A DNA stretch of 64,000 nucleotides from contig NZ_CP121682.1 of assembly GCF_029760955.1 (NCBI RefSeq), positions 248,001-312,000 of the forward strand, written 5' to 3'. Each line of letters starts with the position of its first letter. Positions within the stretch are counted from its first letter, which is position 1. Made by a program: the position numbers and the translations under genes. The notes under the pieces are model-generated. The model saw only the letters and a list, made by a program, of their open reading frames with translations, was not told the DNA's origin and ran no database searches. Shown here piece by piece: positions 16,067-24,942 of this stretch. The DNA is from Streptomyces cathayae. Lineage in GTDB: Bacteria; Actinomycetota; Actinomycetes; Streptomycetales; Streptomycetaceae.

Positions 16067-16570
16067 ATGATCCGAACCGCCACCGTGCACGACGTCCCCG
16101 AGATCCTGGCGATGATCCACGAACTCGCCGCCTACGAGAAGGCCGCCGAGCAGTCCCGCGCCACCGAGGAGCAGCTGCGCGAGGCGTTGTTCGGCGCGCA
16201 CCCCGCCGCGTCCGTCCTGATCGCCGAGGACGACGCCGACGGCCGGGCCGTGGGCTTCGCCCTGTGGTTCCCGCGTTTCTCCACCTGGACCGGCACCCGG
16301 GGGATGTATCTGGAGGACCTCTTCGTACGTCCGCACACCCGGGGCGCCGGGCACGGCAAGGCGCTGCTGGCCGCCCTCGCGGCGATCTGCCGGGAGAACG
16401 GTTTCGAGCGCTTCGAGTGGGTGGTGCTGGACTGGAACGAGCCGGCGATCGGCTTCTACCGGTCGCTGGGGGCGGAGTTCCTGGACGACTGGACGGTGTG
16501 CCGGCTGAGCGGCGCCCCGCTGGCGGACCTCGCCGCTCACGCGCCGGCCGTCGCGCGGCGCGCTGCCTGA
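16067..16570 (+). CDS. GNAT family N-acetyltransferase, SSAT-like
   Basis: 167 residues with the complete GNAT fold. TATVHDVPEILAMIHELA starts the domain, MYLEDLFVRPHTRGAGHGKA carries the acetyl-CoA loop (R-x-x-G-x-G/A pattern), and WVVLDWNEPAIGFYRSLGA is the C-terminal core. YLEDLFV and DWN are typical of the diamine and thialysine acetyltransferase subgroup, so a polyamine or amino compound may be the acceptor. The ATG at 16067 gives the normal family start; an ATG four codons earlier is possible. No operon partner. Confidence 0.85.
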   Translation: MIRTATVHDVPEILAMIHELAAYEKAAEQSRATEEQLREALFGAHPAASVLIAEDDADGRAVGFALWFPRFSTWTGTRGMYLEDLFVRPHTRGAGHGKALLAALAAICRENGFERFEWVVLDWNEPAIGFYRSLGAEFLDDWTVCRLSGAPLADLAAHAPAVARRAA

Positions 16571-16666
16571 CACGCGCCCGGTGCCCCGCCTCCGCCCAAA
16601 GGAGCGGCGCGCCCCGCCGGCTGCTTGACGCCCGGCAGGGGTGCGGCGGTGCGAGAGTGGGGCGGT

Positions 16667-18361
16667 ATGAGTCGTCTTCCGGTGGGGCGCGGGCCGCAGC
16701 GGGCGTTGCCCGGCAGGGGTGAGCAGGGCTCCGGGCCGGTGGTGGCGGCCGTGGTCCGCCCGGTCGGCCCGGGGCGGCGGTGGCCGGTGGCCGTGGTGAC
16801 GGTGCTGCTGCTCGGGCAGATGGCCGTCGCGATGGTGACCGCCGCCGTGCGGCAGACTCCGACGATCGACGAGCCGGTGTACGTGGGCACGGCCGCCGTG
16901 TATCTGAAGGAGCGCAGCCTGCGGTACAACCCCGAGCATCCACCGCTCGGGAAGCTGGTGGTCGCCGCCGGGGTCGCGGTCGCGGATCCGCACCTCGATC
17001 CCGGATTCCGGGGAAACCAGGGCGAGTTGGGGCGGCATCTGCTGTACGAGTCGGGCAACGACCCGGGGCGGCTGATGCTGTGGGCCCGTCTTCCGGTGAT
17101 CGCGCTGACCCTGCTGTTCGGGCTCGTGGTGTTCGCCTTCGCCCGTGAACTCACCGGTGACGCGGGCGCGTCGGTCGCGCTCGCGCTGTACAGCCTCTCC
17201 CCCGACGTGATCGCCCACGGTTCACTGGCGACGCTCGACGTACCGGCCGCCGGGTTCGTCCTGACCTCGGTGTGGCTGCTGTGGCGGGCCCGGCTGCGGC
17301 CCCGGCTCCATCTGCCGCTCGCCGGTGCGGCACTGGGGGCGGCGCTGGCGACGAAGATGAGCACGCTGCCCGTGGTTCCGGTGCTGCTCGCACTCGCCGC
17401 GGTGCCGGTCTGGTGTGCGTCCAGGGGCACGCCGGGGCGCAGGCTGCTGCGGGCGCTCGCCGGGGCGTCCGTCGTCGGGCTGGTCGCGGTCGCCGTCGTC
17501 TGGGCCGCTTGTCTGGTCGTCGATCCGCGACTGCGCTGGGACCCGCAGCAGGTGCCCGTGGTGCACGGACTGCGGGGCCTGGCCGTGGAGTTGCTGCCGT
17601 TCCCCGAGCCCTACCGGGACGGCGTGCGCATCCAGTTCGCCCTGGAGAACCGCCCCTGGGAGGGCTTTCTCTTCGGCCGGCTCTACACCGGCTCCCTCTG
17701 GTACTACCTGCCGGCCGCGCTGCTGGTGAAAACACCGCTCGGCGCGCTCGCGCTGTGGACCGCCGGAGCCGTCGTGGTGGTGGCGGTGCGGCGGTTGCGG
17801 CCCGCGGCGCCCCATCTGACGGTGGCTCCGGCGGTGCTGCTGGCCGCCGCCATGTACGGCAGCCGGGACTTCGGCACGCGGTACGCCCTGTTCCTGCCGA
17901 TGTTCCTCGCGGTGGCGGCGGGGTGCGTGCTCGTCCTGCGGTGGCGGTGGGTGGCGGTGGTCACCGCGGTGCTGGTGGCGTTCGTCGCGGCCGGCTCGCT
18001 GCGGGCGTATCCGTACTATCTGCCGTACTCCAACGAGGCTTTCGGCGGCCCGGCGAAGACGCGGCTGCGGCTGCACGACTCCAATGTGGACTGGGGCCAG
18101 GATCTCGGCCGGCTCGCCGACCGGCTGCGCGAGCGGTACCGGGGTGAGCGGATCTGGCTGGTGTACAAGGGCAGCGGGGTGCCCTCGTACTACGGCATCC
18201 GCGCCGCCGATCCGCTGCGGGTGCCACCGGGCCGGGTGCGCGGGGTGCTGGCCGTGTCCGACTCGGCGGCGGCCAAGGCGACCGGCAGACTGGCCGAGTT
18301 GATCGACAGCAGCCGCCCGGTCGACGACGTCGGCCACTCCATCACCCTCTACCGGCGGTGA
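16667..18361 (+). CDS. GT39-like membrane glycosyltransferase, second copy
   Basis: 564 residues and about eleven membrane helices. The first extracytoplasmic loop has QTPTIDEPVYVGTAAVYL with the Asp-Glu pair (D68/E69) of PMT-type enzymes, and NPEHPPLGKL, a Pro-rich motif also usual there. The C-terminal domain (LRLHDSNVDWGQDLGRLADR, then VPSYYGIRA) is the soluble part common in actinobacterial homologues. It should transfer a sugar from a polyprenyl donor outside the membrane. It is only distantly like the copy at 12769. Start at 16667; Shine-Dalgarno weak. Confidence 0.82.
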   Translation: MSRLPVGRGPQRALPGRGEQGSGPVVAAVVRPVGPGRRWPVAVVTVLLLGQMAVAMVTAAVRQTPTIDEPVYVGTAAVYLKERSLRYNPEHPPLGKLVVAAGVAVADPHLDPGFRGNQGELGRHLLYESGNDPGRLMLWARLPVIALTLLFGLVVFAFARELTGDAGASVALALYSLSPDVIAHGSLATLDVPAAGFVLTSVWLLWRARLRPRLHLPLAGAALGAALATKMSTLPVVPVLLALAAVPVWCASRGTPGRRLLRALAGASVVGLVAVAVVWAACLVVDPRLRWDPQQVPVVHGLRGLAVELLPFPEPYRDGVRIQFALENRPWEGFLFGRLYTGSLWYYLPAALLVKTPLGALALWTAGAVVVVAVRRLRPAAPHLTVAPAVLLAAAMYGSRDFGTRYALFLPMFLAVAAGCVLVLRWRWVAVVTAVLVAFVAAGSLRAYPYYLPYSNEAFGGPAKTRLRLHDSNVDWGQDLGRLADRLRERYRGERIWLVYKGSGVPSYYGIRAADPLRVPPGRVRGVLAVSDSAAAKATGRLAELIDSSRPVDDVGHSITLYRR

Positions 18362-18471
18362 CAGGGCCGTGCGCACGTCGGCCGCCCGGCAGCCCTCGGT
18401 ATCGCTCGGGCCCGGCCGCCACCGTGCGTGGGCTAAATTGGACATTCGTGGGAGACGAAGGAGGCGCCCCG

Positions 18472-19389
18472 GTGCCATCGCCGCAGCAGGCACGCGCCCA
18501 GGCATCCGCGATCACCTCGGGGAAGGCGGGTCAGAACCCGGAGGTGTCCCCGACGTCCCGACTCCGCACGCTGTTCGACCGGCCCCGGCTGTCCCCGGGG
18601 CAGCGGCGCATCGCCCAGTACCTGATCGAGCACCTCACCGAGGCGGCGTTCCTGTCGATCACCGACCTCGCCGAGCGGGTCGGGGTGAGCCAGCCCTCGG
18701 TGACCCGCTTCGCCTCGGTCGTCGGGTTCAGCGGGTACCCCGCGCTGCGGGAGGAGCTCCAGGCGATCGCCCTCGGCACGCTCCCCGGCGGACCGGCGGA
18801 GGCGTACCAGGACAACGAGTTGCAGGCGGCGGTGGACGCCGAGATCGAGAACCTGGAGAACCTGCGGCGGGACCTCGCCGACACCGACCGGGTCATCGAG
18901 ATCGGCCGGACGCTGTCGGCGTCCGCCCCGCTGACCGTGCTCGGGCTGCGCATCTCCGTCTCGCTGGCCGAGTACTTCGCCTACGCCGCCCGCCGTATCC
19001 ACCCGGACGTCCGGCTGGTGACCCGGGGCGGCAGCGTCGCCTACGACGCGCTCCTGCAGTCACGGGAGGCCGGCGGCACCTGGGTGCTGGCGTTCTCCAT
19101 GCCCCGGCACGCCCAGGAGACCCTGACGGCGATGCGGGTCGCCCGAGGCGCCGGGCTGCGGGTCGCGCTGATCACCGATCTGGCGCTGGGCCCCCTCGCC
19201 GACGAAGCCGACGTCACCTTCGCCACCGGCACCGGATCGCGCCTGGTGTTCGACTCCTACGCCGCTCCGAGCGTGATGTGCGCGGCACTGCTCCAGGCCA
19301 TGACGGACGCGGCCCCGGAGCGGACCCGGACCCGGCTCGATGAGTACGAACAGGTCGCCGAGCAGCACCAGTTCTTCCTCAGGGAGTGA
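18472..19389 (+). CDS. MurR/RpiR family transcriptional regulator
   Basis: 305 residues. The N-terminal helix-turn-helix is FLSITDLAERVGVSQPSVTR followed by FASVVGFSGYPAL. The C-terminal SIS domain (about 140-290; TVLGLRISVSLAEYF, VLAFSMPRHAQET) binds a phosphosugar in this family. It likely represses or activates sugar or cell-wall catabolism genes. AAGGAGG lies 7 nt before the GTG at 18472. A TAAATT near 18434 may be the -10. The target is not evident. A TGAA/TTCA inverted repeat at 19469 in the next intergenic region is one candidate site. Confidence 0.88.
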   Translation: MPSPQQARAQASAITSGKAGQNPEVSPTSRLRTLFDRPRLSPGQRRIAQYLIEHLTEAAFLSITDLAERVGVSQPSVTRFASVVGFSGYPALREELQAIALGTLPGGPAEAYQDNELQAAVDAEIENLENLRRDLADTDRVIEIGRTLSASAPLTVLGLRISVSLAEYFAYAARRIHPDVRLVTRGGSVAYDALLQSREAGGTWVLAFSMPRHAQETLTAMRVARGAGLRVALITDLALGPLADEADVTFATGTGSRLVFDSYAAPSVMCAALLQAMTDAAPERTRTRLDEYEQVAEQHQFFLRE

Positions 19390-19722
19390 GCGAAAGCCGG
19401 TCACCGGCCCCTCACCACGGGCCACGGACGTGCGCGGCCGGCAAGCGAGTCATCCCTTTGAAGCACGCATGAATGTTTTCATACGCCTTGCAAAGTAGAT
19501 GGCATATATAAATACTGCTCCCGGGTCGTGACGCGTCCGCTCCGGACCGCGATCCACGCCCCGAACACCCGTGGCCGGCCGGGCCCCACCCGCTCCGACG
19601 GCCAGAGGGCGTCCGGGCAGCCCCTGCCCGGACGCCCGTGGCGACCCCCGGCCTTCCTCTGGCTCAAGGCCGCCCCACCCCGTCGTGCATCCCTACGACG
19701 CCGCACACCCGGAGCGATGATC
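19390..19722. other. 333-nt intergenic region with AT-rich regulatory stretch
   Basis: No gene seen. Positions 19465-19515 are unusually AT-rich for the window. They include ATGAA-TGTT-TTCAT at 19469-19482 and a TTGCAA at 19488 followed by TATATAAATA, promoter-like elements for the gene at 19723 or binding sites for the neighbouring RpiR regulator. Confidence 0.4.
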
Positions 19723-20094
19723 ATGACCGTGACGTCCACGCGCCTCAGCAGCCCGGACTGGCCCTGCCAGGTCAAGGCACCCGGCAGCTACGACTGGGAA
19801 CGCTCGGCGGCCAAGTGGCTGCGCGAGCTGGTACCGGCGCGCTACGCGAGCTACCCCGCGTTCCTCCGGCACCCCGTCCTGCTGGCCCGGCACGCCCAGA
19901 TCCAGGTCGAGCACGAGATCCGGGTGGCACGCACCGCCCTGCAGACCGCACGGGCCGATCTGCCCCGGCTGGGCCTGCACGAAGGAGCCATCGAGCACAC
20001 GATCAAGCTGTACGCGGCCGAGGTCATGCAGTTGCAGCACATCGCGCGCAGCGTGCGCGCGGTCACCCGGGCCCTGCTGGAAGCGGGCCGCTGA
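19723..20094 (+). CDS. Uncharacterised helical protein
   Basis: 123 residues, family not recognised. After a short N-terminus with WPCQVKAPGSYDWERSA, the rest is helical and amphipathic: LLARHAQIQVEHEIRVARTA, then HTIKLYAAEVMQLQHIAR. No membrane helix. GGAG lies 8 nt before the ATG at 19723; an ATG two codons earlier is too close to the site. It stands alone between an AT-rich region and a convergent gene. GC3 is normal for the host, so it is not obviously foreign. Confidence 0.6.
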   Translation: MTVTSTRLSSPDWPCQVKAPGSYDWERSAAKWLRELVPARYASYPAFLRHPVLLARHAQIQVEHEIRVARTALQTARADLPRLGLHEGAIEHTIKLYAAEVMQLQHIARSVRAVTRALLEAGR

Positions 20095-20127
20095 CCACGA
20101 CGGGACGTGCGGGGCCGGCGCCCTGCG

Positions 20128-20784
20128 TCACCCCGTACGGGACTCCAGCGCGAGGCGGGTGTCGTCTCCGTAGACGCCGGTCTCGTCGCCCTGGATGCCG
20201 TACCAGAGCTGGAAACGGGCGACGGCCGCCGTCAGGGTGGCGTCGTACCGGCCGCTGGTGGCACCGTCGCGGTAGACGTCCGGGATGCGCAGGAGCCGTT
20301 CCTGGAGTTCGGTCACCTCGGGCCCGGCATCGCCCTCGCTGAGGAATCCGGGACGCGCCGGGCCCGGCTCGGGCGGTGCGGCGGGCGCGCTCACCGGAGG
20401 GCTCGCGGAGGGGCGAGGGGCAGCGGCGGCACGGTCGTCGGTGTGGTCGCCGAGAAGGCCGAGGAGCAGCACCGCGCCGCCGAACCCGAGCACCGCCGCC
20501 GCGGCCACGGCGACCGCCACAGCGGTACGCCGCGCCGCCGGTCCGGGCGCGGGGGCCGGCGGCCGGCCGGCCGGCTCGGGGGCGACCGGCGGGAGTTCCT
20601 GTGTCTCCTCCTCCGCCCCGGTCGGCGGCCGGGGCAGGGTGACGGACTCGTACTCCCCGAGCCTCTCCCGTTCGAACTCCCGGAACATCTCCGCGAGCGC
20701 GTCCGTGCGGCGTGGGCGCAGGACGCGGACGGGTTCCAGGGGCGGGCCGTCGTGCGACGGCCCTGGGTCGGACGGCGTCGGCAT
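20128..20784 (-). CDS. Membrane protein with C-terminal peptidoglycan-binding domain
   Basis: 218 residues. An N-terminal cytoplasmic part (EMFREFERERLGEYESV) and Pro/Glu-rich linker precede one membrane helix at about 87-112 (AVAVAVAAAAVLGFGGAVLLL). The outside part ends in a PG_binding_1 domain (DAGPEVTELQERLLRIPDVY, then ARFQLWYGIQGDETGVYGDD). It should tether to peptidoglycan outside the membrane. The ATG has AAGGAG close upstream. The upstream gene on the same strand (ATP-grasp) ends 73 nt before it, so the two may share a transcript. Confidence 0.8.
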   Translation of the reverse strand: MPTPSDPGPSHDGPPLEPVRVLRPRRTDALAEMFREFERERLGEYESVTLPRPPTGAEEETQELPPVAPEPAGRPPAPAPGPAARRTAVAVAVAAAAVLGFGGAVLLLGLLGDHTDDRAAAAPRPSASPPVSAPAAPPEPGPARPGFLSEGDAGPEVTELQERLLRIPDVYRDGATSGRYDATLTAAVARFQLWYGIQGDETGVYGDDTRLALESRTG

Positions 20785-20857
20785 GCCGCTCTCCTTCCGT
20801 TCCGCACGAGGGCGGATCCGCCCACGGGGAGGGATACGGGGGGCGAGCGGCGGAGGT

Positions 20858-21709
20858 TCAGCCCGTGGCGCGCAGAAAACGGTGCAGGGAGGCCGTCACG
20901 GCGGACACGAACGTGTCCCGGGACTCCTCGTCCAGGGCGTCGAGGGACAGGTACGGGTTGAGGTCCTCCAGCTCGACCAGCAGCAGCTCGCCGTCCGGGG
21001 CGCGGCAGGCGTCGACCCGCTGGATGCCGTGGTCGAGGGTGTTCCATTCGATGAACCGCCGGGCGAACTCCAGATCGCCCGGGCCGGCCCGGTAGGGCTC
21101 CAACTGCCAGCGCTGATCGGCGCGCGGAGCGTACAGGGCGTACTGGAAGTCGTGGTCGACGAAGTAGAAGGAGACCTCGTAGGCGAAGTCGATGTACGGC
21201 TGGACCAGTACGCTGCCGTCGACGAGGCCGTCCACGGCGTCCCGGTCGACGATGTGCAGCCCCATGGAGTCGGCGCCGAGCCGGGGTTTGACCACGTAGC
21301 GGTCCGCCGCGGGCAGCCGGTCGAGGTCCTCCGTCCGGTCGACGGTGGGGATCACCGGGCGGCCGGCGGCGCTCAGTTCGAGCAGGTACCGCTTGCCGGC
21401 CATGTCGCCCCGGCCGGTGAGCGGGTTGTAGACCGGCGTACCGGTCGCCGTGGCCCGTTCCCGGAAGGCCCGGTGGGCGTCCGGGTACGACAGCACGGGA
21501 CCGCTGTTGCGGACCACGACGGCGTCGAAGGCGTCCAGCAGCGCGGCGGCGTCCCGCGGGTGACACAACGCCAGGTCGAAGTCCTCGCGCAGCCGGGAGG
21601 TGAGGAAGACGTCCTCGTCGCCGTAGCGGCGCCCACGGGCCGGGTAGGCCAGGTCGGTGACGTACAGGAGACGGGGGCGGGCTCGGAGGCGGGGGCGCGC
21701 GGATGCCAT
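20858..21709 (-). CDS. ATP-grasp domain protein, RimK/GSH-synthetase-like
   Basis: 283 residues. The N-terminal pre-ATP-grasp fold begins LLYVTDLAYPARGRRYGDED. The ATP-grasp core has YVVKPRLGADSMG (lysine loop) and LLVELEDLNPYLSL with the metal-binding acidic residues and Asn near the end. Such enzymes ligate a carboxylate to an amine using ATP; the substrate is unknown. GAGGAG precedes the ATG at 21709. No RiPP precursor-like ORF accompanies it. Downstream is a peptidoglycan-binding membrane protein, so a wall-related role is possible but unproven. Confidence 0.75.
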   Translation of the reverse strand: MASARPRLRARPRLLYVTDLAYPARGRRYGDEDVFLTSRLREDFDLALCHPRDAAALLDAFDAVVVRNSGPVLSYPDAHRAFRERATATGTPVYNPLTGRGDMAGKRYLLELSAAGRPVIPTVDRTEDLDRLPAADRYVVKPRLGADSMGLHIVDRDAVDGLVDGSVLVQPYIDFAYEVSFYFVDHDFQYALYAPRADQRWQLEPYRAGPGDLEFARRFIEWNTLDHGIQRVDACRAPDGELLLVELEDLNPYLSLDALDEESRDTFVSAVTASLHRFLRATG

Positions 21710-21815
21710 GCGGGACTCCTCGGGGACGACGGCGCCCTGATCATATGAACGGCGTCTGGTCTCCGGTACGACCCCGGGCATACCGGATCCGTCCGCATGG
21801 AGAGATTGTGGTACC

Positions 21816-21845
21816 GAGTGCCTTTACGGGTGGCACTGAGTGCCA
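21816..21845. promoter_or_regulatory. Palindromic operator TGGCACTGAGTGCCA with extra half-site
   Basis: A 15-bp perfect palindrome (centre G) at 21831-21845 and a GAGTGCC half-site at 21816-21822. It lies between two divergent genes and overlaps a likely promoter for the rightward one. The regulator is unknown; such symmetry suits TetR or GntR types. Confidence 0.45.
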
Positions 21846-21944
21846 TACTCTGTGGCCGTGCTCGGTGGTGAGACGGACCGGGCACGGGCGTGCCGGACGA
21901 CCGTGCACGCGGGATTTCCGGCCGAGTGCAGGGAGTTGACCAGC

Positions 21945-22367
21945 GTGTATCACCACTCAGGAAACGTGGCTCAGCAGGCAGCCGGCTCCGTGACGGGTCT
22001 GCTCGAACCCCAAAGCGGTGCCTCCGCCTCCATCGAGGCCATGACCTTCCAGCGGTGCACCTGGTGCGGCACCGCCGTGTACCAGCGGTTGCTGTGCCCC
22101 GTCTGCCGGGGCAGCGAGCTGCGCACGGAGCGCAGCACGGGCGTCGGAATGGTCCGCCACTCCACGGTGGTGCACCGCAACACGCCGGCGGCCCGGAACG
22201 TGTCCCTGATCGAGATGGCCGAGGGCTTCGTCGTGCGCGGCCGGGTCATGGGCCCGCCCATCGGTATCCACGGCGGCGACCGGGTGCGGCTGTCCACGGC
22301 CAAGGACCCCGTACGGGGCGAACCGGTCTTCCAGTTGGTCGACGAGCCCTACCGGGCCTGGACCTGA
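21945..22367 (+). CDS. Zn-ribbon/OB-fold (DUF35) protein
   Basis: 140 residues. The rubredoxin-like zinc ribbon CTWCGTAVYQRLLCPVCRG gives two CxxC pairs. It is followed by a beta-rich OB-fold (STVVHRNTPAARNVSLIEM, then GDRVRLSTAKDP). DUF35 proteins often accompany thiolases and ketosteroid enzymes as accessory subunits, but here there is no thiolase nearby. The GTG at 21945 with GGGAG 9 nt upstream was chosen; the frame is open back to 21840. The upstream palindrome at 21831 probably controls it. Confidence 0.7.
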   Translation: MYHHSGNVAQQAAGSVTGLLEPQSGASASIEAMTFQRCTWCGTAVYQRLLCPVCRGSELRTERSTGVGMVRHSTVVHRNTPAARNVSLIEMAEGFVVRGRVMGPPIGIHGGDRVRLSTAKDPVRGEPVFQLVDEPYRAWT

Positions 22368-22407
22368 CACCCCGCCGGCCGTCCCACCGGCCACCGTTCG
22401 GAGCCCT

Positions 22408-22794
22408 TCAGGCAGTCGGGGTGATGCGGATTCCGACGGTGCCGTCCCGGCCCCGGCGCAGACGGCTGCCGAGCAGGGTCAGCCGCCCCGTCAGACCGTA
22501 CTTGCGGGCGATCAGCTCGCGATAGCGGGCGGTGGTGGCCCGGTCGCAGATCTCCGCGGTGGCCGGGAGCTGGTCGCCGGTCGGGTTGCCCCGTATGTCA
22601 CAGGGGCCGACCAGGACGTCGGCGCGGGCGCGGATGCGCTTCACCTTCCAGGAGTCGGCGACGGTCCAGACCCCGAGCGCGTCCCCGTCCCGCACCACCC
22701 ATACCGGGGTGGCCACCGGCGTTCCGTTGCGCCGGTGGCTGGTGACCAGCAGGTACTTTCCCGCTCCGAGCCGCTCCCACGATGTGTCGCCCAT
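22408..22794 (-). CDS. PPOX-class F420/FMN-dependent protein
   Basis: 128 residues, usual length for this group. A split-barrel fold is shown by KYLLVTSHRRNGTPVATPVW, then LGVWTVADSWKVKRIRARAD and RYRELIARKYGL near the C-terminus, all recurring in actinobacterial PPOX-class F420-dependent enzymes. It probably binds F420 or FMN and reduces an unknown substrate. The ATG at 22794 has no clear Shine-Dalgarno, so translation may be leaderless. It is convergent with the DUF35 gene and divergent from the protease. Confidence 0.78.
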   Translation of the reverse strand: MGDTSWERLGAGKYLLVTSHRRNGTPVATPVWVVRDGDALGVWTVADSWKVKRIRARADVLVGPCDIRGNPTGDQLPATAEICDRATTARYRELIARKYGLTGRLTLLGSRLRRGRDGTVGIRITPTA

Positions 22795-22993
22795 ACCCGG
22801 CAGTCTAGAGCCTGCCCGCACCCTCCCGCCCGGGGCCTGTCCGGCCGGCACGCACCGGCCGGCGCGGCCGCGTGTTTTCGGATCACGTCGGCGGTGAACA
22901 CGACGGGGCCCGCGCGCGTATGGAGAGAGGGCACTCGACTCAGGGGAGGCCCCGCGGTGTTCGCACCGCGTTGTTCTGGTTCGGGAGTCATGC

Positions 22994-24349
22994 ATGAGGC
23001 ACGCACGACGACGGGTCGTCCGGCGAGTGACACGGCTGGCAGCCGTCGGCGGACTCCTCCTCGGAGGAACGATGGTGACCCGTGCCGTCGCAAGTGAGCC
23101 ACCGGAGCCGGACACGGTTCCCTACGCCGCCGAGGAGGCCGCCGGCCCCGGCTCCGAGCTCGTCTCCCGGCTCGGCGCCTCCCGCACGGCGGGCAGTTGG
23201 ATCGACGCCGACGGGCGGACGGTCGTCGCGGTCACCGACGAGAAGGCGGCGGCCGAGGTGCGGAAGGCCGGCGCCGAACCGAAGATGGTGCGCCACAGCA
23301 TGAGCGCCCTGAAGTCGGCCACGCAGACTCTTCGTTCGGCACCGCGCGTGCCCGGAACGTCGTGGTCCATGGACTACCGGTCCAACGAGGTCGTGGTCCG
23401 CGGCGACAGCACGGTGTCCGCGGACGACTGGTCCGACCTGACCCGGGTCGCGGAGGAGGTGGGCGGATTCGTCCGCATGGAGCGCACCGGGGGCACCTTC
23501 ACCACCCTGCTCAACGGGGCGGTGCCCATCCTGTCGACCGCCGGGCGCTGCTCCGCGGGCTTCAACGTGACCGACGGCAAACGTGACTTCATCCTCACGG
23601 CGGGGCACTGCGGCCCCGACGGATCCGTCTGGTTCGCCGACGACCAGGGCAGGCAGCAGGTCGGGACCACGGTCGGCGGCAGCTTCCCCGGCGACGACTA
23701 CTCCCTGATCGAGTACGACGGCGGCCGGGCGGGCGAGGGCGCGGGCGTGGTGGCGATCGGCGACGGACGGGGCGTGCGGATCACGGGGGTGGGAGACCCC
23801 GAGATCGGCCAGCGGATCTTCCGCAGCGGCAGCACCAGCGGGCTGCGCGACGGGGAGGTGACCGCGCTCAACGCGACGGTGAACTACCCGGAGGGCACGG
23901 TCAGCGGCCTCATCGAGAGCAATGTGTGCGCCGAACCCGGTGACAGCGGCGGTCCGATGTTCTCCGAGGGCATCGCGCTCGGTGTGACGTCGGGCGGCAG
24001 CGGCGACTGCCGGCAGGCGGGCGGTACAACGTTCTTCCAGCCGGTCACGAAGGCGTTGTCGCAGCTCAAGGTGGATCTCATCGTGGCCCCGAAGGCCGGC
24101 GAGGGCGCGGGCACGGCGGCTCCGCCGGCGACGCAGGGTGCGGTGGCGCCGGACGCCGCGTCACCGGGCTCCTCGGCGACACAGGACGCCGCGTCGGGCG
24201 TGCTGTCCCGCCTGGCCGACCCGCGTGCGGCAGGCCCCGGCACGCTGGTCATCGGGGGCAGTCTGGTGGCCCTGGTGGCGACCCGCTGGATCCGCACGGA
24301 GCAGGACCGCAAGGCGTACCGGCGCCACTACTCGGCGACGTGGGGCTAG
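22994..24349 (+). CDS. S1 family serine protease with C-terminal membrane anchor
   Basis: 451 residues, a streptogrisin/alpha-lytic-like protease. A signal peptide (RLAAVGGLLLGGTMV) is followed by a propeptide (about 35-180) and a mature domain from ILSTAGRCSAGF. The triad is H205 (LTAGHC), D235 (GDDYSLIEY) and S318 (EPGDSGGP). After the catalytic domain, an Ala/Pro/Thr linker leads to a hydrophobic helix at about 414-432 and a basic tail (RTEQDRKAYRRHY), which should hold it on the outside of the membrane. GGGAG lies 8 nt before the ATG. The catalytic domain is close to that of the 39452 protease. Confidence 0.88.
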   Translation: MRHARRRVVRRVTRLAAVGGLLLGGTMVTRAVASEPPEPDTVPYAAEEAAGPGSELVSRLGASRTAGSWIDADGRTVVAVTDEKAAAEVRKAGAEPKMVRHSMSALKSATQTLRSAPRVPGTSWSMDYRSNEVVVRGDSTVSADDWSDLTRVAEEVGGFVRMERTGGTFTTLLNGAVPILSTAGRCSAGFNVTDGKRDFILTAGHCGPDGSVWFADDQGRQQVGTTVGGSFPGDDYSLIEYDGGRAGEGAGVVAIGDGRGVRITGVGDPEIGQRIFRSGSTSGLRDGEVTALNATVNYPEGTVSGLIESNVCAEPGDSGGPMFSEGIALGVTSGGSGDCRQAGGTTFFQPVTKALSQLKVDLIVAPKAGEGAGTAAPPATQGAVAPDAASPGSSATQDAASGVLSRLADPRAAGPGTLVIGGSLVALVATRWIRTEQDRKAYRRHYSATWG

Positions 24350-24403
24350 GCCCCGTCCGAGGGAGGAGGAACGGAGGCGAGGGGCAGCGGGCCCGTGCGG
24401 CGC

Positions 24404-24577
24404 TCAGGCCGCCTCGGCCCGCTGCGGAAGGGCCGAGGCCCACTCCTGGACGAGACGCTGGTACTCCGCGCGCTGCTCGCCGCTCAGTGTCCCGCCCGAC
24501 CGGAGCCACAGGGCCCGAATCTCCTCGTTGACCTCGGCAGCCGATCGCTCGGAGGAGGGTTCAAGAGTGGTGGACAT
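24404..24577 (-). CDS. Small helical protein of unknown function
   Basis: 57 residues: MSTTLEPSSERSAAEV then EIRALWLRSGGTLSGEQRAE and a final helix ending PQRAEAA. No family recognised. It looks like a short soluble helical protein. Start is uncertain: the ATG at 24577 has no ribosome site, while an ATG four codons earlier (24589) has GGGG 4 nt before it. It is convergent with the protease gene, 54 nt apart. Confidence 0.45.
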   Translation of the reverse strand: MSTTLEPSSERSAAEVNEEIRALWLRSGGTLSGEQRAEYQRLVQEWASALPQRAEAA

Positions 24578-24589
24578 GCTGTGAAGCAT

Positions 24590-24942
24590 ACGACCCCTGG
24601 ATGTGAAAGCCGCGTGAGTAACGACGAGCGGGCCCGGCATACCGGACGTACCGGACAGTGTCACTGATCACGTCCATCTGCCGTGCAACGTGGGCGAGTT
24701 CACATCCCGGACCGCCGTCCGCCCCTTCGCGGCCCGCCCCCGCCCGGCTTCTCCCGACGGCTTGCGTGAAGGGGTCGGCATCGGACAAGTGCGCACAGAA
24801 CGGGGGCCGTTACGGCACCGTGTTCCAGGCGCACCCCGGCGTCGGCGACACCCACGTCACCGGTCTGCTGCCCGAACGGGCCCAGCGGCCCGCCACCGCA
24901 CCGGGCCTCGCCGGCACCTTCCCGTCGTAACGGGTGGCCGGC
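24590..24942. other. Intergenic region with a coding-like fragment
   Basis: 353 nt with no recognised gene. The plus-strand frame ending TAA at 24930 has nearly all G/C third positions from about 24800 (GGRYGTVFQAHPGVGDTHVT, GLLPERAQRP). It lacks a good start and could be the remnant of a gene's C-terminus. Confidence 0.3.

Noticed and set aside
19465..19515. ArgR box pair in the AT-rich stretch
   Set aside because: TGAAT and ATAAAT-like words are present but the spacing and symmetry do not match an ARG box, and no arginine gene is near.
20858..21709. A second RiPP locus around this ATP-grasp gene
   Set aside because: No precursor-like small ORF with a conserved C-terminal core lies beside it, and the protein lacks the peptide-maturase N-terminus seen at 5643.
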